Part shown: piece after piece, positions 12,355-24,072 of the stretch
Layout: the number at the start of each line of letters is the position of its first letter
How positions within the stretch are numbered: the first letter of the stretch is position 1
Origin: Glandiceps talaboti
Taxonomy: Eukaryota; Hemichordata; Enteropneusta; Spengelidae
DNA: 64,000 bases
Assembly: GCF_964340395.1 (NCBI RefSeq)
Contig: NC_135561.1
Location: forward strand, 18,096,240-18,160,239
Direction: 5' to 3'
Position numbers and translations under genes: made by a program
The notes under the pieces: generated by a model
What the model saw: only the letters and a program-made list of their open reading frames with translations
Told to the model about the DNA's origin: nothing
Databases searched by the model: none

Positions 12355-12408
12355 TTATTATTATTATTATTATTATTATTATCATTATTATTATTATTAT
12401 TATTATTA
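12355..12408. repeat. (ATT)n microsatellite
   Basis: Trinucleotide TTA run with one ATC interruption. Confidence 0.97.
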
Positions 12409-12696
12409 CAAAGGTCACATTTCCATATCCAGCCAGCTAGCTCACATTTGGGTAATTTAACAGAATCAACATAATATAAGCATCATGACAGTGTCATTCA
12501 ATTATTTAGCTTCTATGCATGGTATCCATGAAAATGATAGAACACTTCCAAGTTTGACATTCCAGCCAGTTACATAGGCTAGGTTTCAATTAGAGAGATG
12601 GTGAGATTTGTCTTTAATAACTGCCTAGTGTCAAGTGTGAATTTAACCATTCAATGAGTTGACCCTACTGAACACATCAATGTTTTGATTTGGATT

Positions 12697-12727
12697 GAAA
12701 TGATTGATTGATTGATTGATTGATTGA
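12697..12727. repeat. (GATT)n microsatellite
   Basis: About seven GATT units, possibly a retroelement tail. Confidence 0.95.
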
Positions 12728-14588
12728 CATATATTTGCAATTGTGTTTGCAGTGTTTTCTGCTGCGCTTACACAAGCTATGTTCATGAATGTACAACCAC
12801 AGAGAATACTGAGAATACTAAAGCATCATGGGGTTCTTCCATATTGCAGATACAGGTGTTTTGTGATCATTACATTGTTGCCTTTTTACCACCATGAAAT
12901 ACCAAGTCATCAGATACTTTGTTGGCTGTCGATTAAAAGTCATGATTTCAAAAACATGGCAGAAGAACTGACAGTTATACACACCCACACAATGTAATCC
13001 TCACCTAATCTTGAATAATTAAGAGTAATTAAATTGCCACTAAATCAGATGTGTACCTCATCTGTTAATGAACATAGCTAATTGGTTTCCGGAAATATAA
13101 CATGTTTGATAATGTTTATCATCAATAGCGGTAAAAACCATACAAAATATGGATGTACCAAACATTTGCGATTATGACGTAAATCATCACATCCTGTTAG
13201 AGATGTCATAAGTGTGTTACTGAGATCAGCTGCCAGCTGTGAGGTAGTACATAGAAAAAAAGACAGGGTATACAGATCGTTGGCAAATTGTGATAGTTTG
13301 ATCAAATACTATCACACACACTTAAAACACAGGAGAAGACTTATAATTCCTGTGTGTGTTAGTGTGAATAATAGAGAGAACACTGTAAGCTAATATTGTG
13401 AACATAGAGTACAATCACAAGCACAGCATGAACAAACAAATTAGTAAAAGCCCACCTTAGTTACCAACTGGACAAGCAGTATTGATGACAGGCAGCAACT
13501 GTTACAGCAAGACAGACTAAGCAGGCACACTTAACAGCAATGACAAGTCAGCGTAAAGCATTCAACATGTATTTCCTACAGGTGTGAAAATTAATAAATC
13601 TATTGTTACTTTACTGCTGGTCCAATAAAGCCACTGTGACAGTTAATTATAATATAGAAGGTCTTTGACATCAGTTGTCATGTTAGTGGGATAAGATGAG
13701 GGTAGGCAAGTGGGGAGGGGCCATTCAGTACAATGAGGAAATATAGCACAACGTCTAAATAACAAATTACATATTATATATTGTACGAGTAAAATTTATC
13801 AACTTTTTCCAATTATTTCAATGACTAAAAATGTTTGATTTCTAATTTAAGGACATTCTTATCATAATAAGCTTCATATCTTCCTGTGTTTCACAAAAAA
13901 TATTATTTGCACATCATACGGTAAAAAATATTTTTTTTCAAATTTCTTTTGCATGTTCACTTTTTCACAGATTACATGGGAACTAAATCAGTGATAATGA
14001 AGTAATTTTGACAGACATCAAATTATTATTTTATGGTTTATGAAAAGTAAAAAGAACTGATTCCAAATAATGAAAATGCCCCTTACTGAGATGTCAAAAG
14101 TACATCCAAATAAACATGAATAAATTAGTAATGTGTGCATGGTCATTGAATTTAGGCACTGATTGTAAAAACCCTCTGAGAAGGATGTTGTAATATTCAG
14201 ATGATTGTAAAGAAAAGAAGAATTTAGATGAATGAACGTAACATCTCGATCACTCTGTAATTTGATGTACATGTAGGTGTGGATGAAAATCTTTTATAAA
14301 AAAAACCAACAACTCTAAAATGATATTTGTGATTTTGAAAGTAGAAAAACATCACCGACACTTCATCCTAACATTTTGCTCCGCTGCTGTAAATGAATAC
14401 ATGAGTAGGTAAAATAATCACTTAAAGTGTTATTCCTAAAAATACATTCCTTCATTTAGCTAGAGGCATAATAGATAGTGTCAATGACCTTTCAGTGAGA
14501 CTAGTATATTTTCTGAGAGTGAATAACAGAATAATGATGAAATATCTCAAGCTAGGCTAACTTTAGAATAGGAAATTCTTTTGATTAC
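12728..14588. other. No gene recognised
   Basis: AT-rich. Open frames of 75-84 codons occur (for example 12743-12997 plus and 13078-13305 minus), a length expected by chance at this composition. None has a recognisable motif. Confidence 0.4.
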
Positions 14589-14589
14589 T

Positions 14590-14945
14590 ATGATAATAAT
14601 ACTGTTGGTTTTTATATAGTGCTTTCTCACTCTGGGCTCAAAATGCTTTACAATTAGTACTCCTGGCACGGATCTATAGCAGGCTGTTCATATCCTCAAC
14701 TCCCTGGGGAGTGTACAATCCATTGCAGCCGCTATAAGCACATAGGATTAAAGCATTCACTTTCCAACCTCTACTCTATCAGGTCCCCAATTATACAGCT
14801 GGGTTGAATGAGGCACAATCATGTGGTTCAAATGTTACCCAAGGACTTTAGGCATACAGAATCAAATGCCAGCGATGGGGCTCAAACCTGCAACCTGCAG
14901 ATTCAAAGCTGGCCACTCTAACCATTTATCCATAATGACTCCCAA
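14590..14945 (-). mobile_element. tRNA-derived SINE, minus strand, with conserved central region
   Basis: Read leftwards from about 14945, a tRNA-like head has box A-like TGGATAAATGGTTAGAGTGG and box B-like GCAGGTTTGAGCCCC. A body includes CCTTGGGTAACATTTGAACC, TGTATAATTGGGGACCTGAT and GCGGCTGCAATGGATTGTAC. The tail is GCACTATATAAAAACCAAC, running into ATTATTATC. Tails of the GCRCTATATAAA type are shared with CR1/L2-clade LINEs. The body recalls animal-wide conserved SINE domains (Meta-SINE-like), but I name that only as a resemblance. Confidence 0.75.
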
Positions 14946-15189
14946 CATTTTACTTGGTATTTATATTGCTAAATAAACCAATACAATGACTTATCATATA
15001 CGTCACATCCATATCATCTCCATCGTAATTCAAAGGGAGACAGCGCCCTCACATTTGTCCAATAATCTGCCATATTGCACCCATGCGCACTTTGCCCAAA
15101 TAAGGCCATTTGCGAGATTGTTGAACCATTATTTTCTCCAGAAATAAGCAAACTAATGTTTTCTAAATGTACTTTAATGCTCTATTAGG
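14946..15189. other. No gene; slightly GC-richer unique patch
   Basis: 15001-15120 is richer in C and G than its surroundings (GACAGCGCCCTCACATTTG, ATGCGCACTTTGCCC). No frame or promoter element can be supported. Confidence 0.3.
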
Positions 15190-15415
15190 TTTATAAAACC
15201 TTGATGGACCAGATATGGGTTTTTGAGGACCTTGGTTAGATACATACTGATTGTGGGTACTCCCAAGGGTCAGGCATTAATGCTGTACAGCATAGTTACC
15301 TTGGTCCACAAAATCCATATCTGGTCCGTAAAGATTAATGACATGTTGTGTATTAAAGTTAGAATGATATTAATCTTTATGGCCTGGATATGGGTATTGT
15401 GGACTCATGAGGCTG
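15190..15415. mobile_element. Family I inverted-repeat element
   Basis: GGACCAGATATGGGTTTTTG at 15204 is answered by the inverted AAAATCCATATCTGGTCC near 15310, and again in part by CTGGATATGGGTATTGTGGA near 15383. A related stretch is at 59640-59780. This looks like a degenerate MITE; exact ends were not resolved. Confidence 0.45.
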
Positions 15416-15629
15416 TACAGTAGAAGGGCCTGACAATCAACAGAACTGGATCTTGAAAACTTCAAAGTTATTACCAAAAAAAAATGTTACATACACTGTA
15501 AAGACATTTGTCAACAGAATAGAGGAATGTACTGTATAGTGTCTTTTAAATAATATTTGTGAAGAAGCCAGGCATTTGTAGTACAGATATGACGATACAA
15601 ATGTGTTATTCCCCATTCCCTATGGCAAA

Positions 15630-16165
15630 AGTGGTTTAAGTTCTGGATTAGCAGTTGTATATAGTGCTAAATCTGGGGTTGAATTGATTTTATTTTCTTG
15701 TCTTGCTACGTAGCGGATGGTAGCGAAGGTAGCCAAGTAAAATGATTGTCAAATTACCGAAACATAGCCTGAGATATTAATGCTCCATAGATGACACAGT
15801 CTGATATTTAATGTATAATCGTAAAATGTGTCTGAATGTAAAAGAGTAAGTTTTGAATCTCACTCACTACCTTCGCTACGTAGCGGAGAGCTCAATTTAA
15901 AATCGATTCAACCCCATATCTTGCACTAGATGAGCAGTTGGGAGGTCATAGGTTGAAATCCCACTGGAGACAGGGGATTATTCTTTGACCAACCCAAACC
16001 CATAGTGATGTGTTCCACAGACTTGATGGTATATGCTCTATCACTCAACCGTGTCTTATTCAAAAACAAAGAGTGAATTTAGGGATACTATTTACACAAT
16101 GATTTGAACAAGTGGTGATTCCTGGATAGACTGTGGACTGACTTGTTAAGCCTTATTATAACGAG
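15630..16165 (+). mobile_element. Diverged SINE copy interrupted by a MITE
   Basis: The left part (15630-15674) has AGTGGTTTAAGTTCTGGATT, matching the head of the SINE at 9612. The right part resumes at 15916 with GAGCAGTTGGGAGGTCA, box B-like GGTTGAAATCCCACTGG and the body GACAGGGGATTATTC, ending near GTTAAGCC. The 241-bp MITE at 15675-15915 splits it, so the SINE is the older insertion. A few bases around the junction are duplicated or diverged. Confidence 0.7.
15675..15915. mobile_element. 241-bp MITE with ~48-bp inverted ends
   Basis: The left end GGGGTTGAATTGATTTTA is mirrored at the right by TAAAATCGATTCAACCCC. The inversion continues inward through GCTACGTAGCGGATGGTAGC at the left and CTACCTTCGCTACGTAGCGG at the right. 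Each arm contains the perfect palindrome GCTACGTAGC. There is no coding frame. Flanking AATCT and ATATCT are not an exact target duplication. Confidence 0.85.
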
Positions 16166-16384
16166 ATCGACTACAACATAAAAGTGAGCCCTTCTCAAGT
16201 AGTACTAAATCTAGAATTATGTGTGTTCTTGTGTGTATTTTAACTGTATGAAAACATTCAATGGGAACAATTCCTAGTACATGCTTTAAATTTGTGACTG
16301 CATTCCTGCCCAATGCTTCAGAACAGTACATATTTCACAAATTATTAACATTTTATAGACAACAAACACTGCAAAAATTACACT
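16166..16384. other. No gene recognised
   Basis: No conserved feature. The 138-codon frame starting here owes its length to the AT array that follows. Confidence 0.4.
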
Positions 16385-16676
16385 TATGTTATATTTTATT
16401 ATTACTAATTTTATTATATTTATTTTATCTTATTATACTGATATTATATTTATATATTATCGCTGATATATTTATTTTATTTTATATTATATTATTATTG
16501 ATATTATATTTATTTTATTATATTATTGCTGATATTTATTTTATTTTATATTATATTATTGTTGATATATTTATTTTATTATATTATATTATCGCTGATA
16601 TTATGTTTATTTTATATTATATTATATTATCGCTAATATTATATTTATTCTTTATTATATTATTATATTATCACTG
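16385..16676 (+). repeat. AT-rich tandem array (TTATATTATT units)
   Basis: Irregular repeats of TTTATTTTATTATATTATT separated every 30-70 bases by CGCTGATAT, TGCTGATAT or TTGTTGATAT. The plus-strand reading is a long Ile/Leu/Tyr-rich frame that imitates a membrane protein; composition explains it. Confidence 0.93.
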
Positions 16677-17164
16677 AAAACTTACTTTCATGGAGTCAAT
16701 AGCATTGGCAACAGTGTTTGGGAATAATGAAAGCACAAACTGTAAGCTTCTATATATACTTATATTATTCACACAAAACAGCATATTTAGCCAAGTAATA
16801 GAACTACAGAATGCAGGGAATTCACCTAATTATATATTCATAGCTACACCTGATACGCATGTAATCAGGGACAATACAGTAAGGAATGGTTTGATTAATG
16901 TCATTATGTGTTAATTATTACAATAATTACAATTTAATGATATAATTTACATTTCAATAGCTTACAACTAATAAAGTATTTTATAAAAATAATAAATGAA
17001 ATTAGATACGTGCTATGATGTAGTCACTTTCAATCAAATACATTTTTTAGCAGATTACTGATGATTGCTACCAAATATGTATACCCACTTGGGAAATTAA
17101 ATGTCCTGCCAAAGCCTTAATTCTTGTAATTTAGAACTTATTCCTACATATTAGATGTAGGGTG
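16677..17164. other. No gene recognised
   Basis: AT-rich sequence. The 74-codon frame at 16690-16914 shows no known motif. Confidence 0.4.
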
Positions 17165-17410
17165 CTATCTGGAAAATTTTCACAAAATAAGTATGATAAT
17201 ACCATGCACAAGCCAAGATATTGCCTTTGAACAGAAAATATGGAATATACCCTGGTTGTTCTACATCATGACTACCCCTTCTTATGTCACTGCTTATGTG
17301 GAGCTTGAAATATGAGTCAAAACATTTCTAAATGACTATTATTTTTCCAAATTTTCCATGAATTATGCTTGAGGAGGTATTATTCGCCAATATTTTTTTT
17401 CTATATGACA
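17165..17410 (+). repeat. Family E dispersed repeat
   Basis: Shares ACCATGCACAAGCCAAGAT, AAAATATGGAATATACCCTG and GTTCTACATCATGAC with copies near 31370, 34560 and 60180. Words such as GCCAATATTTTTTTTCT near the right edge occur inverted in other copies, so the family is probably a fold-back element. Confidence 0.65.
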
Positions 17411-18513
17411 GATTCAAAACCGAGCTTTGCTTAAAATTTAAATTTGCCACTACACTACCTACAGATAATCTTGACCATTAATATTAACAGATATAATGTC
17501 TTTTTTCATAAAATAATTAACCAAACTTTAGTAATTACATTGGTTATTTGATGAAAAATATATATCCTAGTTGCAGCTATAGTGCAGGTTTAACATATAC
17601 CAGTACTTTGACAAGTAGATCATTGGTAGAACTCAAACCAGGAGATTAGGCTTTACTATACAAACCATTCAATGAAATAATTTGGAATTACATTTACCAA
17701 ACTCTCAAGTATAGGAAGTGAAGAGGTAATAATGCAGTCCTTGTACAACAAGTAATAAAAGAGAATTTTGAGCTTTGGCATGAGGTATTCACACTGTCTA
17801 GTGGTGACAGTAACACGAGGATGATTTTTAATACCTTTGTAGGCATGCATTAACACTGAAATTACACTGTCAGTTCAATATCAATAGTTGCTTTATATGC
17901 AAGTATATTTGACATTCTAGCTAAACGTACCATTCTAAATAGAGCTGGACATGATCCTAAAATTCCCACTATCACCTTCCAAAATATTTAAAAGTGTATT
18001 GTCTAATATTGTATTCTATCAATGGCCTTGAGTTGGTCAATTAGAAAAAAAACAAAATGTTTCAATTTTATACTTCCTGACTTAACTACACACCACATCA
18101 TAAATCTCATATATTTTTTCCAATCAGTTAATGAAGTGACATTTGTAGAGTTTCTGCTTCCCATGCTATCCTTTCTTTTCTTAATACTTTGACTAACAAA
18201 TTAAACCAACAATTAGGGGTGATTGGCATGTCACGACAAAGTTCTTCAAAACTTGGCGAAAATAATTTACTAATTAGGAAAATGTACTTGCTTTTTTCAA
18301 ATCCTGTCATTTCCTTAACAATAAGAAGGATAAAAAGAGTCAAATGTGAAGGTTGATAAATGTCAAAAAAATGCCATAGTTGAATCGCTATCAGGATGTA
18401 ACAAAAGAACCATTTATGATTATTGCTTTGGGTACTAGGCAATATATAATTATTCAAAATACACATCAGTGTAATCTACATTACTGTATGTGTACGGTAC
18501 CCTGTCCAGTGAT
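17411..18513. other. No gene recognised
   Basis: AT-rich. A minus-strand frame of 112 codons at 18128-18466 is within chance length and has no motif I recognise. Confidence 0.4.
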
Positions 18514-18680
18514 CAGTGTGCCCTCTAATGATAGCCAAATTTTGTTGTTGTGAGTCAAAATGATAAACAATGGCATTTCTTGTGAGTCACCACATAGTAA
18601 TAGGGGAACACCAAATTTTGGTGTGTCACCAGAAATTGTGTGTGTCACTGGTGCGTCAAATTGGCTTAGAGGGCACACTG
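18514..18680. mobile_element. Family F MITE, copy 1
   Basis: Ends are CAGTGTGCCCTCTAATGAT and TTAGAGGGCACACTG, a clear terminal inverted repeat. The interior has TTGTGAGTCACCACATAG and AACACCAAATTTTGGTGTG. A second copy is at 56620-56804 and a decayed one near 27620. TIRs starting CAGTG occur in hAT- and CACTA/Chapaev-like transposons, but no clean target duplication was found to choose between them. Confidence 0.8.
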
Positions 18681-18685
18681 CCAAT

Positions 18686-19010
18686 GCATCAGAGCGGGCA
18701 TACTACCTGTATTTACACTGTAGTGGGATACTGAAAACATTATTTCACATGTACCAGTGATAACTAATACATCAGTGCATGCATACTACCTGTATTTACA
18801 TTTATGCAAGCCATATGCGTGTTATGTACCAGTGATTACTGCCAGTAATGCATCAGTGTGGGCATACTACCTGTACATGTATTTACACTGCAGTGGGATA
18901 CTGAAAACATTATTTCACATGTACCAGTGATTACTAATACATCAGTGCATGCATACTACCTGTATTTACATTTACGCAAGCCATATCCATGTACCAGTGA
19001 TTACCCAGTG
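18686..19010 (+). repeat. ~165-bp tandem duplication
   Basis: ATACTACCTGTATTTACACT, GTGGGATACTGAAAACATTA and ATACATCAGTGCATGCATAC each occur twice about 165-170 bp apart. Each unit contains two related halves with GTACCAGTGATTACT-like words, so it is a dimer of a smaller repeat. Confidence 0.9.
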
Positions 19011-21690
19011 TACTTGTATAAGTGTGAATACCTGTGTTTTCAGTACCAAAAACTTTATAATTGCACATGTACGATCTTCTTTATTTATACATACACCCAG
19101 TCACACTCCAAACAAAAATCTGCTTGCAATAACAAATTACAGACAAATTTATCTATACAGGTAGTTTGAGCATTCTCTCATGTCACATAAAAATCTTTGA
19201 AACTTTCGATGTACCATTTGACATCCATAGGAACTCTAGCCTAGACTGATTCAAAGCACAACAAAACTTGAAGTCAGGTATGATCTAACTACCAATCTTC
19301 ACTAAGCAGTGAAATGCTATACCTTGAGCTGAGATTGATTTGCCAATCAGTATTAAAAATAATACCGGTCCTAATTTTGTGCTCTGTGTACAAATAACAA
19401 TACGAAATAACTTGTTTGCTGTCATGTTATTTAGAGAATGTTTACTACTTTCTAAAGTAAAAATAAAGTCAACCATTTTCCCCTTTTCATCTTCTTCCCT
19501 CAATTCAAGAATTTGACTAGAGTGTATAACTGTGGACAGACTGTACAATACATGCACACTTGTATTCCAGCTAGGGAGTCCAAATGCTAGGTTATCTATA
19601 CAATTATATTACAGTAGACTGCCTATCATACCCTAATTTTACATTGTCTGCAGTGTGTACACACTGTTCTACATGAAATCACACTACATGTACAATTAAC
19701 ATGTATAATATGCATCAACCTTTTATAACCTGACTAAATCTCCTATTTACTCACCCAGTCTTGTCAAATGAAGTGAGAAGGTGTGAGTTTTATGACTTAA
19801 AAGTTGACAAAATTCAATCCTAGGAAGACAACATTGCATAATATTTAATCACATATTTATAATGCATAAGCCAAGACAATTCATCACTGCATTATTTATA
19901 TCACAGAATAAAGGTCATGCGAGTACATGTATATGCAAATTATGCATTTAGAGGGAACAGTAGCTTTAGGAGACTCTTGTGCTCCCATATGTATTGATGT
20001 AGATTCTATTTCCTGACCTGTACAAAATGATAACAGGTTAAAGTTGATGATGTACACAGTCACAATATTTTACATGTATTATGCAATATATACTGTAGAA
20101 TGAAAATCCAGACGTATTTTTTGTCGAATTAAAAGTTCAAGCAGTTTGACATGAGTGCTTCAAGCAATATTCGAATGAAATGATCATACAAATGATCTCC
20201 ATGATACCAGGAGTGTCAATATATGGTGTACTCTGGGTATTTGGAAAGCACGACCACAAACACATAGAAATTATCTGAAACAACAAACTGCACACAAAAT
20301 ATGAAGAATCTATGTTCACATGATTTTGTGTACATCATGAAACACATAATTTTTTTATACACTCACTTGTGTACAAGTATTTAAAAATGTTTTTGGTATT
20401 AGACAGAGTCTGTGCAAATATCGATAGTGTGTGCAATGATGAGGTATATGACATTTACTCTGGCAATCAAGGTCTGTCTAGGTTGACTATAAAGATACAC
20501 TAAACACAAAAAAAATTACTGCTGTTTGATGTAGATTACACAAGTGGCCAGTGGTGTTTCTGTAGTGCAAATCTAATCACCCTGTAATCAAGATAGTATA
20601 AAAATTGGAAGTCCCCAAAAATGTACACTGCAAGATCATGGAAGTCATAAAAATGCAAACCTACTGTAAGTAAAATTAAACCAATGTCCATGCAATAGCT
20701 GATATCAACATTTCCCAATAGCAGTTTTACTTTGCATCTACGGAGACGTCACCATGACTGCCAGACTGTGTAGTTTGTAAAAATTGTACATATAGTGTAT
20801 AAAAATGCACATTTTAGACTTTTGACTCACTTACATATGTCCACTTCATAATCTCATCTTTGTGCAAGGTTTTGAATGAAATCAGGCTGTGCTTACCATA
20901 TTAGATGTAAGGTGCTATCTGAAAATGATATGTCATGGGTGGGTGGGCATGTAGATGGATGTACAGAACCCTACAGCATTGCTTCTTAGGGTCTAATAAG
21001 CTGTGACAAATATTAGCAATGCACATAATATTAGCAAACATTCTTGTTGAAACTAAAACACAATTAACCCTCACGAAACTGCCATAACATTTGCCATCTA
21101 GCAAAAACTTATTACAGAAACACTCAGAAGCCATTGACCTCATACCAACTTCAGATCAGGAAGGACAGTTGACGCAAATTAGAATTCTGTTAATGTTAGA
21201 CAAGAACTGATGTGAAATACTAATAAAAATCCTGATATATCATGCATGTTTTGACAAGAGATAAGAACAATAAACAACACGGGGTTCAACTGTATCACAT
21301 AAGAATACTAAATAGATCATAAATATAGTTATTAGATAAGTGTTGTGTGTTCATATGCAATCTTTGGTGGGTATATAACAACCCATCACATCGAGTATAG
21401 TTTATTTATGACCACTGTAAGTACATTTCCACCTATTATTAATTATTGATCATCTCAGCGCGATGCACCTGCTCCAAGATTGCCAATAATCTGCAGCGTT
21501 TAATACATCAATTGATATTATGACCAGCATGGCTGCACATAAATAATGTAGACGAAATTACCTTGTAATGATTTTTTCCCCTTTGATTTCAGGTACTGTC
21601 AGCTGCAGGGTTGCGATTTCCATCAGAGTCAGGGGCTATCTACTTTCCTCGTTCTCATTGTTGATAATAGGAAGACTAGATACTCAACGC
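19011..21690. other. No gene recognised
   Basis: About 2.7 kb of AT-rich DNA with many ACATGTA-type words. A minus-strand frame of 90 codons at 19285-19557 has no known motif. At 20889 a short word shared with 17155 (TTAGATGTARGGTGCTATCT) shows another dispersed repeat. Confidence 0.4.
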
Positions 21691-22410
21691 ATCGTTGACC
21701 CCTTTTTAGATTGACTCGGTTTCTCATTGACAAATATCATGTTCAAAACTTTACATTACACACTTCCGTTAACACAAAGACTTGAAATACAGAAGATTAC
21801 TGACCCCTTTTTAGTTTGACACCATTTCTTGTCAACTATTACAACTCATATTCAAAACTTTTCTGTTCTATTTTTGTTAAAACAAAGTTAGTACAAACTT
21901 TCCACAACACCATTGAGAATCATTAATCAATGATACATTTGTTATTTACAAAGTTCAGAAACAATACTTTTCTATTCATATTTTGTAAATATGAAGTGCC
22001 ACGTACAAACCAGCAATATAATGGTAGCAGTTTGCCATCACATCTCATTTTCAAAATTCAGGTTCAAAGCTTTTCTGTCCATAGTAATAACTAGTTCTTG
22101 TACCATGACCAAAGGTTCTAATGAGTTATACAGTTTTGCCAGTTCAGGCCGACAGGCTTTGTCAAACTATCTGTTTGTTAACTTTACCATTGTTCATATT
22201 TTGTCAAAACGAAGTCTGAATATGGACGTATAAAATTTACAGGATATAGTATAAAATCATAATATTTATTAACAAATTTTAGGGGCTAATCCTTTTATGT
22301 CATGTCCTTCTCAGTATAAAAGTCTGCAAATACAGAAAAATATTACATTTACGAATTTCCATCATTTCACTCACAAAATTTAGGTTTAAAACTTTTCTGT
22401 TCATACTTTC
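21691..22410 (+). repeat. Degenerate tandem repeats (TTCAAAACTTTTCTGTTC)
   Basis: GACCCCTTTTTAG occurs at about 21696 and 21803. Words like TTCAAAACTTTTCTGTTC, TTCAAAGCTTTTCTGTCC and TTTAAAACTTTTCTGTTC recur near 21851, 22062 and 22386, mostly followed by TTTTGTAAA- or TTTGTTAAAACAAAG-like stretches. This suggests an old array of roughly 110-bp units, or multiples of that, now strongly diverged. Confidence 0.5.
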
Positions 22411-22770
22411 TTACAAAAGGATGTATGTATATACGCTGAGAAGTGAGAGCTGACATTTCTTCCATGACGCTGCAAAATATCCTATTGGACAGTGCCATAA
22501 AATAGGTTGTGGTTTACCACGATAAATTATTTTGTCAATAAATATATTTGAACTCTTTTAGTCATATGAAATCATTAACACCATAAATTTTGACAGTTTC
22601 TCAAATACATATTTCAGATAAAAAAATGCGCACAAACAAACTTCCATGACAAGAACGATAGCATTTACCAAATATTTGTCAATGTTGAATTTGGATATTG
22701 ATAATTTTATATGAAAAACCAACTAGAGTAAGATGTTAGACAACTGTTTGTGATTAAAACAAAAAATCTT

Positions 22771-22798
22771 GATCAATCAATCAATCAATCAATCAATC
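22771..22798 (-). repeat. (TGAT)n tail of the LINE fragment
   Basis: Seven tetranucleotide units directly downstream, on the minus strand, of the LINE 3' end. Confidence 0.9.
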
Positions 22799-23008
22799 CG
22801 TGAATTTATAAAACACCAGTTTCCACTATGGTGTAGAGTTCAGAGGTACTGTACTGTACTGTATCGTTACAATGCTCTGGAATGTATACATGTATTTCTT
22901 TAATAAAGTTCTTTTTGAAGGTGTTTGCTGTTGGTTTTTTGTCATATTTCTAATGGCAGTGTATTCCATAGCTATGGGGTACAGCGCAAGAGAAGGTACG
23001 CCCACCAT

Positions 23009-23399
23009 CAATCTGATCAAAATCTGATGCAGAGTACACAGTGCAATTTCTTTTTGGCTGTTATGTTTACTGTTGTTTGTTCTTTTGTGAGCGCTTGTTA
23101 CACACATATGACACAATACCATAGGTTTTCCCAAACCCAATCTCGTACTAACGTGGATGAGTAGCCATTACCTGTGCTTTAGGCTCAAGCTCTTTTCAAA
23201 CAGAGTGCCCTGTAGTACTGTACCGGTATGTATCGGCATATTACGCATTCTCATTCGTTGAGTGAATTCACTCAGTGCTCTTGTGTGGCTTGGGAAAACC
23301 AAATGTATGTAATGAGTGCTCACAAAAGAGCAAAGTGGCCAAAAAGAAATTACACCGTGTACACTACATGTAAATGTACATCAGATTTTAATCAGATTG
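23009..23399. mobile_element. Mutator-like MITE with long inverted arms, copy 1
   Basis: Perfect termini CAATCTGA and TCAGATTG head arms of roughly 130-150 bp that fold on each other. For example, TTTCTTTTTGGCTGTTATG at the left pairs with GGCCAAAAAGAAATTACAC at the right. Flanks GCCCACCAT and ACCCACCAT are a 9-bp direct repeat with one mismatch. Long arms with 9-bp duplications are characteristic of Mutator/MULE elements. It interrupts the LINE fragment. There is no transposase. Confidence 0.88.
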
Positions 23400-23465
23400 A
23401 CCCACCATATGACACTAGTATGTACAACAAATGTACTTGGGTTCGTGCAGTAAACATTTGGCAGA

Positions 23466-24072
23466 TGCACTTTGGCTTGGAGCAGAAATATGAAGGATAA
23501 CAACAATCCCAAATCTCCACATTTAAATTATAATCTTTTTTGTTAATCCGTATCAACTCTTGACACCAGAATCAATATAGCTTAGCTTGTGGTATGAAAA
23601 CAAACATATGGACCAAGTTTGGATTATGAAGAACCAGTCGATACAACAAATCTATATATGATGTTTTTCTAGTTTTGTCTGCACAAGATAGTTATAGTTT
23701 ATTGAGGTTAATTAAAATGTATCAAAAGAATTAATCACCATTCTGCAATTGTTGATATGTGTGATAACATTTTACCTCATGCTAGAGCATCAAAAGAGAA
23801 AGTTGAATACTTGTAGTAATGCATGTGTAGCATGTGGAATGTAATATAAACATTGAACTATGATATTGAACAAGAAATCATACAATTGTTACTTCAATTA
23901 TGTACCTAGGTTGTAAAATTCTTTTTCATTTAACGAGAATTCACAAAAATACTTTAGATAGATGTCATACTTAAAAGATGAGTTCGTAAAACTTATATTT
24001 TTCTCAAGATCATATAATTTTATGTTTAAAATTTTGTGTTTGTCATACAATGGATAATACAGCTATGCTATC
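23466..24072. other. No gene recognised
   Basis: AT-rich, featureless. Confidence 0.4.

Larger units (their letters stand above)
22768..23465 (-). pseudogene. LINE reverse transcriptase C-terminus, split by a MITE
   Basis: Read leftwards: to the right of the MITE (23465-23400) the peptide ARTQVHLLYILVSYGG is encoded. On the left side it continues as RTFSCAVPHS, then after a frameshift WNTLPLEI. This is the ..YG.R.FSVAAP..WN.LP..IR signature near the end of CR1/L2-like ORF2 proteins. A downstream LKKY-like peptide follows, then TTTATAAATTCACGG and a (GATT)n tail at 22798-22771. Frameshifts and stops show a dead copy. RT and endonuclease cores are absent. Confidence 0.82.

Noticed and set aside
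16261-16677. 138-codon frame resembling a multi-pass membrane protein
   Set aside because: The Ile/Leu/Tyr content follows from the TTATATTATT tandem array.
18128-18466. 112-codon minus-strand frame
   Set aside because: No recognised domain or splice context; a few frames of this length are expected by chance.
20885-20920. 22-bp micro-exon between good splice-like sites on the minus strand
   Set aside because: The same word occurs at 17155 as part of a dispersed repeat, so splice-like signals are incidental.
22826-23140. 104-codon minus-strand frame as a gene
   Set aside because: It is a fusion of MITE arm and LINE remnant readings in a non-native frame.
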